Shown in pieces: positions 56,501-64,000 of a DNA stretch of 64,000 nt (the first letter of the stretch is position 1; each line of letters begins with the position of its first letter). This stretch comes from Pulicaria dysenterica (taxonomy: Eukaryota > Streptophyta > Magnoliopsida > Asterales > Asteraceae). The stretch spans positions 57,142,200-57,206,199 of the forward strand of contig OX359290.1 of the NCBI GenBank assembly GCA_947179395.2, in the 5' to 3' direction. A program made the position numbers and the translations under genes. The notes beneath the pieces were generated by a model. The model did no database searches. It saw nothing but the letters and a program-made list of their open reading frames with translations, and was not told the DNA's origin.

Positions 56501-57418
56501 TGTTGGAGTATGCCCACTGACACACGTATGCCGTATCACTGTCGATGATGTACGGGCCTATTGGGTCATACACCTAACTTCTACCCAAATAGCCCTATGT
56601 GAAAACAGTGGGTCAAAATGGTCAAATTCCAGTTGACCTAAGCTTCACGACCGTGAAGGATGCTCCACGGGTCGTGAAGCATGGTGTCCCCACGAGTCCT
56701 TACACGAGCATTATGGCTCATGGACCAGAGTGGCTTCACGGTCCTTCACGGACCGTGAAAGGATCGTGAAGGATAAATGCGCCACGGATACCTCTACAAC
56801 TTGTAAAAAACGGCACGGGCCGTGGAGCTTTTAAGCTTCACGGGCCGTAAGAGCCCGTGAGGGGTCGTGAAGCCCGAAAACCGAAGTGGCACTTGAATTT
56901 CATTGGCCTTGGCTTGGTGGTCCAATGAAATTTCAAGCTGTGGCCGGCTAGAGCTGTTCCAGAAGGCTCCATAAGGTTTTATATAAGGATTGTGCCTTGA
57001 AGGCTTTAGAACCTTTTGCCATCTTAACTTCCATACACACTCAAGCTTCAAAGAAGAGTTCTTGTGAGGATTTGTGAGTGTTTCCAGAAGTCAAGGGCTG
57101 AAGCAAGTGCAACAAATCAAGAGGTGATTGTTGGTGACTTGCATTGCTAGCACAAGGTAGAAGTTCCATTGGTGTATAACTTTGGTGGAAGTGCTTGGAG
57201 GTGTTTTCTTCAAGTTTAGTTCATCCCATCCAAAAACAACCTTCTCTACAGTAGCTAGGAGCTAAGGAGGAAGGTATAACACTATTTCTACCCTTGTTCT
57301 TGTTTGTTTTGGTTGCATGTAAGTTGTATCAAGTTTATACCATTCTATGGAGTTCAAGAATTTTTTGATGTAAATCTTTGCTTCCGTTACGTTTCTGTGA
57401 TGTACTTGAACTCCTACA
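56501..57418 (+). mobile_element. 3' LTR of element K
   Basis: 918 bp, same ends as the 5' LTR, followed by target duplication ATAAC at 57419-57423. Its word array lies at 56643-56872. Confidence 0.95.
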
Positions 57419-57423
57419 ATAAC

Positions 57424-60400
57424 ACCATAAACATACCCATAACCGTCAATTCACTTCACCAAGCCATCTCCATACCAAATCTAGCTCCATTTCAACCTTT
57501 CCCCTCTCATGACCAAACTCTGGAGGTTCTACCCCTCATTAACTATGATGAACCTGTTTCACATGGAAAGTACAAACTGTCAGTGCTACTGCTAGGACAT
57601 CCATGGAAATATCTTGCCAGTGTGATCATAAGTTGCTTTAGACACAAGTCAGGGAGTCATGATCAGCTGAACCAATCTGAGCTAATGGTTCTTCATGCTC
57701 TAGTCACTGGAAGGAACATTGACTTCGTTCAAGTCATTTTCACAGAAATGGTGGATAAAATCACTCTGGGCACTGCCAAGAAATCAACCAGAACACATGT
57801 TCCCTACATAAGGTATTTAAGTCTCATTGCTCTAAGAAATATTCAATGGGAAAATTATGTTGGTTTGGCTGCACATCTTCAAACTATGGATATTCCTCAA
57901 ATAGGCCAAATGATATTTAATCTGATAAGGGAATTCCAAGGTCCTTCACTTACTGAGCAAATGCAAGAATTGATTGATGAAGCTGTTGGTGATGAAAGCG
58001 AAAATGAGGAAGAGGGTAATGCTGCAAATGTTAATGCAATTGCTGAGGAATCACATCACTCTAATGAGCCCCAAAATGACTTACCTGAGAACTCTGAGCA
58101 CTCTGTTGCTGCATCTCAAACTGTAGTAGCTCTTGTACCATATTCAGATGATGATGATGAAATTGCTTCTACTGGTGGTGGTAATGCTATGAGCTTTAGT
58201 TTTGATGAAAATTTGGATGATGTACCAGCACAAGATGATGGTATGGAACCTGTTGCTTAGAATGTTGTGCCATCTGAGGGTTTCCAACTGTCTGATCCTG
58301 CTAGTTTTCCTCAAAGAAATCAAAGTGAAGACTCTGCACATTTTGTTTCTAAGTCATCCAGCCAAAAGGATCAAGGAACCCAAGATGATATTGCTGATGA
58401 TGGTGGTGATAATGATAGTGATGGTGATGATGATGCACATGATGGTGATGTTGGTGGATTCTTTGTAGATTATGCTGCTGATAATGCCACAAACACCTCA
58501 TCCACTCCTATTATGATGCCAATTACTGAATTTCCCTTAAGTTCAAACACAACAAGGAGATCTGGTCATATCAGTCCTACTACTGATGAGGATGAAACTG
58601 ATGATGACTCTCCTAGCAGAACACTTAAAGGCCATATTGCTTATCCTTCTCCACCACATTCTCAAGGGTCAAGTGCCTTTGTTCATAATGAACAAGCTGG
58701 TGAGGATGAAGCTGTTGATGATGATGTTGCTGAGGAAGATGTGATCTCTGACAAAGTAATTCAAATGATTGAGATCAGCAGAACCAAGCACATCTCAGGT
58801 ATGGTTACTTCAATCCCTGAGGATACTCATTTAGTAAACCAAACCAGTGAGAGCCCATCCTCAATTCCAGTTGTAACACCCCCACAACCACCAAGTTCTA
58901 GTGCACTTCCAATAGTCACTAGTTCTACTCCTACTGTCACCCAAATTGAACCAAGGTCAATAGAGATGGTGCACTCTGCACTTATCTTAGAGGATGTGAC
59001 ATTTGTACCTCTGAACTCAACACCAATAGTTTCCTCTTATGTTGAGGGGGAGCTTATGGATGTTAATTTCAGCCTTCAACCAGTGGGTACATCTTCCCAA
59101 CAAGATGTATCTGTAAAAATGGGACTCCTATAATCCTGGGTCACCCTCCCAACAAGGTGATACCATTGAAAGACAGACCTTCTCCCAAGGTCACACAGTG
59201 TCTTTATCCACTATGAGTTAGCCCATTCCCTCAATAAGCTCACAACAGCTTGTTGATGTACTCAAGGGAACCTAATTGAGTTCAGCCTCAGCTCAACCTC
59301 ACTTTATTGAACCTACTATTGATTATATTCTTACACATTCTAAAGCATTTCATGTCAATGTTGGTGTTACAAGCCAATCACCAGTACATGGCACAAGATC
59401 TGTTCCCAGTGATCTTAGGCTCTTACACCAGAGTCTAAGTGAGGGACCAACAACCATTCCCGATGTTGGCAATCCACCTCAATCACTCCCTATCACAACT
59501 ACTACCTCCACAACTAAACCTTCTCCTCTTATGCTTCAAACCCTACTGTCCATCTCTCAAAAGATGGATAGTCTTCAAGTCTCCTTTACTTCTTTCCAAA
59601 ACAAAATAGAAACTCAACTTTCCCATCTAACCCAAGAAGTTGAGTCACTCAAAGTTACCCAATCCCAACCCCAACCCACCCCTACCCTAGTTGATATCAC
59701 TCCAATTCTCACTAAATTGGATCAACTATTAACCCAAACCTCTACCCTTACCCCTGCTCCTTCTCCAATCATATCTCAACAAACCCTCTCATCCCTTAAC
59801 CACACCATATCCAATCTTCTTAATAACCTACACAACATCAAGCCAACCACCCCAGACATTTCTGTAGTCATTCCTGGTCCAATCCTCAAACTGCCTACAT
59901 TCCTTAGGAATTTGGATCAAGAGGTCACCAATCTTAGCCATTACTCCCGCCAAAAGCATATAGAAACTCTTAAAGAGTTCACCAATCTTACAGATGCTAT
60001 CAACCGGCTTAGACCTATTACCTCCACTTTTCAACCATCCTTCTCACCCATGCCCTCTCATAAGAGAACCTCTCCTCCACCCTTCACTCAACCTCCTATC
60101 CCTACTGCCTCTCTTTCCACTTCTACCATACCACCCTTCTCTTCCACTCCCTTTCCATTTCCATCCTCCACTTTTACTCCTAGTGCTCCAGCCAAGCCCA
60201 CTGTCTTCTTTCCCTCATTTGATGATGTCAAAAAGAGGGAGAAGTCAGACTCTTCTTCAAGCTCCAGGGAACCATCTCCAGCTACTGTTAAAGTAGCATG
60301 TGATGCATATACTGCTGAAATAGAATCTGACAAGGCAGCAGCAGAAGCAGCAGCCCTCAATGAAGCAGAAAATCAAAGAAAATCAAAGAAAATCAACTAC

Positions 60401-60533
60401 TAAGGGGAAAAATCAATCTGAGGGGGAGCAAAGGCCTAAAAGAAGGCTCAAACAAAAATCAAGAAGGAAGAGTGCAAAGGAAAAAAAGCAAGGTGAATCA
60501 TGTGCTCCAATCAGTATTCCATCAGATGATTCA

Positions 60534-60575
<42 letters not shown>

Positions 60576-60835
60576 GACAATGTGCCTCTATCCACTCTGC
60601 TTAAGATGAAACAACATATCTCCTCTTCCAAAGCTCCATCAGGCCAAGCTTCTCCTTCTGTGCATCAAAGCCCTTTAACTCCTAGCAGTGCTACAAAAAG
60701 AAAAGGAAAGAAAATCATGTCTGCTAAGGAGATTGAGGAAGAAGAAAGAAAAGAGGAAGAAATTCAAAAAGAAGAAGATGACCTCTTGGAGATAAGCAAA
60801 CTGGCTGCAGCTATTGGATACTCATGTATCTCTGG
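57424..60835 (+). pseudogene. Sirevirus C env-like ORF, main part
   Basis: Continues the frame from 49242. The globular part runs SLHQAISIPNLAPFQPFP..HKSGSHDQLNQSELMVLHAL to REFQGPSLTEQMQELIDEA. Then come long acidic, Ser/Thr/Pro-rich regions, a helical stretch (ISQKMDSLQVSFTSFQNKI, QLSHLTQEVESLK) likely to be coiled coil, a Pro-rich region, an Asp tract coded by a GAT repeat (60532-60575) and Lys/Glu-rich charged helices. Lesions: TAG for Gln at 58258-58260, a frameshift between about 59105 and 59275, and a 10-bp slippage near 60370. It is cut at about 60835 by a minus copia fragment. No membrane segment is obvious, so env-like is positional only. Confidence 0.7.
60532..60575. repeat. (GAT)n microsatellite coding poly-Asp
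   Basis: About 14 GAT units in the env-like frame, giving an uninterrupted run of Asp. Confidence 0.9.
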
Positions 60836-62578
60836 TCTAAGGATGAAATGATATTATCATCCCGAGTCACTCGTGACCATGATCCATGAAGTGAACTCAG
60901 GTGCGGGTCTTCTAGTCACTTCAAACTCTTTTCAAGCACAGGTTATTCTTGCGTTTCATGCATTCAATCCTTGATTAATGCATAACCAACACCTAACCTC
61001 AACCTTAAATCAAACTTCCTTCCCTTGAAGAATGATTGACAGTGGAGATTTAGAATGTATAAACATTCTGGGAAGTGGTTAAACATGCTAAGATGGAAAA
61101 CAGTAAAGACCAATGAAAGTAACCGCATCTTGCGTATATATAGTCTCTCCTATATATCGATACAAACATCGGTTGCAATTAGGGCTGTAAATGAACAGAA
61201 CGTTCATAAACAGTTCGTGAAATTGTTAGGCGGGAAGTTCGTTTATGTTCGTTTGTTTAATAAACGAACAAATATGAACAATATTTTCCGTTCGTTTAAT
61301 TAAACGAATGAACATGAACAGAGCTCTCGTTCGTTAATTCATATTCGTGAACGTTCGGTTATACGTTCGTTTATGTTCATTCATATTTTATATAAATATA
61401 TACATTTATATTATATGTGTGTGTTTAAATATAGTGTTTATTTGTGTTTAATAATATTGGATTTGTATTTTAGTGTGTGTTCATCCGTTTATGTTTGTTT
61501 ATCACTTAAATGAACGAACAAAAATGTACACGAACTAACAAATCCTTAAACAATCAAACACACATGCTCGTTCGTTTATCGTTCGTGTTCGTTTATTTGT
61601 TCGACTAAAGTTAAACGAACGAACATGAACACAGATTTCCATTCGTTTATCCGTTCGTGTTCGTTTATTTGTTCGGCTAAAGTTAAATGAACGAACACGA
61701 ACAAGCCCCGTTCGTGTTCGTTCGGTTCGTTTACAAGCCTAGTTGCAATACTACTTACAGTTCCCAAAACCAATTAGAATATCAAACATGTACTAAAATT
61801 GATGTTCAAGCCCAGTCATTGGCATAATGGATGCCAATATACCTAGTATGACAATCATCACTAGTTTTTTACAGCGGCTTAACAATGGGATCATCAACGT
61901 AATATCCCTTTCTACTCACTTATTCTCTTTTATTAAACCACTTTCATAGTGTTTATTAAAGAGACCATGCACAGATTCGTCAGAACCGTCACACCCTCAT
62001 TGTTACCGAAGTTCACAATAGAGTCAGTGTCACTCAAAAATATTTAAATGTCAAATCAACACCACATGAATAGAGGATCGCAAACTACGATGAGAATCGA
62101 CAGTTATCCCTCTAGAAATTATTTATAGAGTAAATGCTTACTCAAGACAAAACTCTTTTCATCGAACATCAAGAACATACTTCAGTATTCCTTGAATTCC
62201 AAATTATTCATCTTTGTATTTCCTTTCTGTACTCGTGGAACAATAATTCTAATAATAGGTTGAAAAAAACCCTAAATTAGAACATTATTTTCAATGAGCA
62301 CACTTTTCTAGGAACACATGAAGCTCCCACTAGCCCTGAAATATTTATTGGCTTTATCTATGCTTTGTAGAAAACTCATATCCCTTATTTTCTCATAAAG
62401 CAAGATTCTAGCCATAAGATGCAAGTCTTATCCCAAAGCACTTACTCGTGATTATAGACTTAATTTGGATGTTATGGATGTGCAAGACTCTCGAAAGGTG
62501 CTTTAAGCATTTCCTCAACTTTGTCCTGTGAAGGAACGCAGTCTTTTACGTCCAGGTGAACATGATAATCACCATAAA
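60836..62578 (-). mobile_element. Decayed minus-strand copia fragment (RT, RNase H, 3' UTR)
   Basis: On the minus strand it begins next to the right-hand LTR with a remnant of RT DVKTAFLNG (near 62570), shows the CAGGGCTAGTGGGAG block found just before YVDD in D (near 62320-62340), then a decayed RNase H (NFGNNEGVTVL near 62000) and a 3' UTR alignable with D's 36800-37090. Frame is lost throughout. A hAT MITE interrupts the UTR at 61180-61741. Both ends are truncated; no LTR of its own remains. Confidence 0.65.
61180..61741. mobile_element. hAT-type MITE with 8-bp target duplication
   Basis: 562 bp. Terminal inverted repeats TAGGGCTGTAAATGAAC at the left and, reverse-complemented from the right, TAGGCTTGTAAACGAAC. 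Flanked by GTTGCAAT at 61172-61179 and 61742-61749. The 8-bp duplication and TAGGG-type ends are diagnostic of hAT. The interior is full of GTTCGTTT/AAACGAAC repeats able to fold back, with no transposase. Confidence 0.9.
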
Positions 62579-63264
62579 TGTAACACCGGGTTTTACGAGC
62601 TTAAAATAAGAAATAATTTAAAACTTTTTAAGTATATTTATCAAAGATGGTCAGCGGAAACTAAACACTGATTATAAAATATAAAGTGTTATTATCCGAC
62701 TTGGGGATTATAAACATCAAACGCCAAGTAACAAAACGAACTTGTATTACACAACTAAAAACCGACCACCGGGTCACAGATACAAAATAACAGCAGAGTG
62801 TTCCAGAAGAGTTAAATACAATTACCCACAAGCACCCATCTCACCAGGCTGCCTAATCCTTACCTGTAAGAAGTGTAATTCAGGGACCGGTTAGCTACAC
62901 TAGCTAGTGAGTACAGATTTCACATAAGTATCAATAAGCATGCTGTCACAACACAGGAAAAGCACACAAGGCTATCCTATCACATCGCGGAGTGCCAACA
63001 TGTCTGTAGGAGTCATATCTCGCGGGGTTGCAAGTCCCGCTCAACAAATCCAACTGGGGAATCAGCAACACCAATCCACACTGGTGGGGGAAGCAAAGAG
63101 CAGCCCACCAAGCGTGTTGCGGAGCCACCTTGGCTCAAACTAGGCCTTGATTATTACCAAGACCTTTATGTTGTCAAGGAACGGCGGTCCTGCAGAACCT
63201 GAGACACGGCGTGCACCACCGAGCCACCGTTGATCCCGAATAACAAGCCATCTAGGCCCTCAAG
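62579..63264 (-). mobile_element. Tekay-like LTR, interrupted on the right
   Basis: Starts TGTAACACCGGGTTTTACGAGC and follows the Tekay LTR course (CAGCGG, GACTTGG, CGACCACCGG, CTCACCAGGC, GCTAGTGAGTACA, GGAACGGCGG). It is interrupted at 63264 by another LTR beginning TGTAACACC. The left side truncates the copia fragment. Confidence 0.7.
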
Positions 63265-64000
63265 TGTAACACCACAATTTCAAGCCAAATTTTTTTTTTT
63301 TTAAACACAACGGAAGACCAAATATACTATATAAACAAAATAGTAAACTAACAAAGTTTACTAAAATATATACATGCCTAATGTTAGGTTCACACCCGAA
63401 CCTTTTAAAAGAGTTTAACAAGTAAACATATAATTGCTACATTTGACTGAGTTAGAATACAGTTCTATTACAAATTTCCAAAACATTTTGGTGTTACAGA
63501 TTTACCAAAACAGGGCTCAACAACCTCTTGTAAAGTATCCCACCAAGCAGCCACAAAATTCACAGCAACCAAAACTGTACAAACCTGCGGGCAATTAAAA
63601 CCCATTAGCTGTAAAGCTAAGTGAACAACACATCACACTGAATAAATATAAACCAGGAACAAATCGAAACAACACATAGTTGCAGTTATCACTGCACAGT
63701 TTCAAACAATTGGGTCTCCATTTTGACCCGCTTCGCCAGGAGGAACGGCGGTGGATCAAACCGCACCCCCATTGGCCTATGGGAGTTACCGTTAGCCCAT
63801 TAACTCGGTACTTAACCCGAGTAGGCCTGTCAATCAGACAACCTCCGAATAAATGAACATGTTCCCATATTACAAGTTATTAAATACAAATAACTCATAA
63901 TCTCAAATCTTTATAATCATACTTTAACTGGAAGCAATACAAAACTGCATCAGACTTTAAGTCCGGAACTAACGATTGCAAACCAATTCAATATTAAACC
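63265..64000 (-). mobile_element. Second gypsy-type LTR, runs off the window
   Basis: Starts TGTAACACCACAATTTCAAGCC inside the previous LTR and keeps the same landmark order (CGGAAGACC, a cluster of short direct blocks, GGAGGAACGGCGG at about 63740), but in diverged sequence. It is a related but distinct LTR subfamily. The right end is not in the window. Confidence 0.55.

Larger units (their letters stand above)
49243..57418 (+). mobile_element. Complete copia element K with perfect 5-bp target duplication
   Basis: 8,176 bp with two 918-bp LTRs (49243-50160 and 56501-57418), flanked by ATAAC at 49238-49242 and 57419-57423. Primer site, 1.7-kb leader, gag-pol, 3' UTR and polypurine tract are all in order. 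By eye the LTRs differ at about 29 sites (about 3 percent), mostly transitions. It is inserted in the env-like ORF of Sirevirus C. Confidence 0.95.

Noticed and set aside
57304..57423. ORF start upstream of the env-like region at 57304
   Set aside because: These codons are read-through of the K LTR end. The true N-terminus is at 48952, across the insertion.
58202..58468. Met-rich ORF over the env-like region
   Set aside because: Frame-shifted shadow of the acidic GAT/GAA-rich env-like frame.
59994..60296. Leu/Pro-rich ORF in a second frame
   Set aside because: Shadow of the Pro/Ser-rich env-like frame.

Overview
This window is a plant nuclear intergenic region made almost wholly of nested, broken LTR retrotransposons. 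I find no convincing host gene. The element set is an Athila-type Ty3/gypsy with a tRNA-Asp primer site, Tekay/Del chromoviruses with a chromodomain, Sireviruses with an extra env-like ORF, and other Ty1/copia elements primed by initiator tRNA-Met. With AT microsatellites and a hAT-type MITE, this points to a large, repeat-rich eudicot genome. The protein style resembles Asteraceae, but I cannot prove that from the window.

Layout. 1-3592: minus-strand Athila 5' end (gag, primer site, LTR) inserted in a Sirevirus LTR remnant. 3.8-6.4 kb: non-coding DNA with conserved-loop hairpins, then a copia LTR remnant. 6393-13664: a minus-strand Tekay chromovirus with a complete 3' LTR, broken gag-pol and truncated 5' LTR. 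13.7-16.4 kb: non-coding DNA with a foldback element and an LTR remnant. 16.4-18.8 kb: Tekay-like LTR pieces and a plus-strand pol piece. 18.8-26.8 kb: Sirevirus material, namely an env-like C-terminus split by a solo LTR, a polypurine tract, an LTR, a primer site, then gag and pol. 28.1-29.3 kb: a minus copia LTR and a Tekay chromodomain piece.

29.3-60.8 kb is one nest. Sirevirus C (plus) contains copia B (minus, 30135-45372), which contains copia D (plus, 30449-38423). C also contains copia K (plus, 49243-57418), flanked by a perfect 5-bp target duplication, inside its env-like ORF. 60.8-62.6 kb is a decayed minus copia fragment carrying a 562-bp hAT MITE with an 8-bp target duplication. 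The window ends in two more gypsy-type LTRs.

The most interesting signals are structural. (1) LTRs of unrelated families carry arrays of family-specific, near-palindromic words at about 21-25 bp spacing (about two helical turns), often in pairs that could also form stem-loops. (2) The long leaders of copia elements carry hairpins whose 19-nt loop is conserved (TTGTCGWRCYYANMMCGWG) while the stems differ and stay paired. The same hairpins occur alone at 4.2-4.5 kb. (3) One LTR family has AT-rich hairpins capped by an AACT-like loop. I do not recognise these as described systems. They could be packaging, dimerisation, translation or enhancer elements.

All calls are by eye. Identities, substitution counts and pairings were counted manually.
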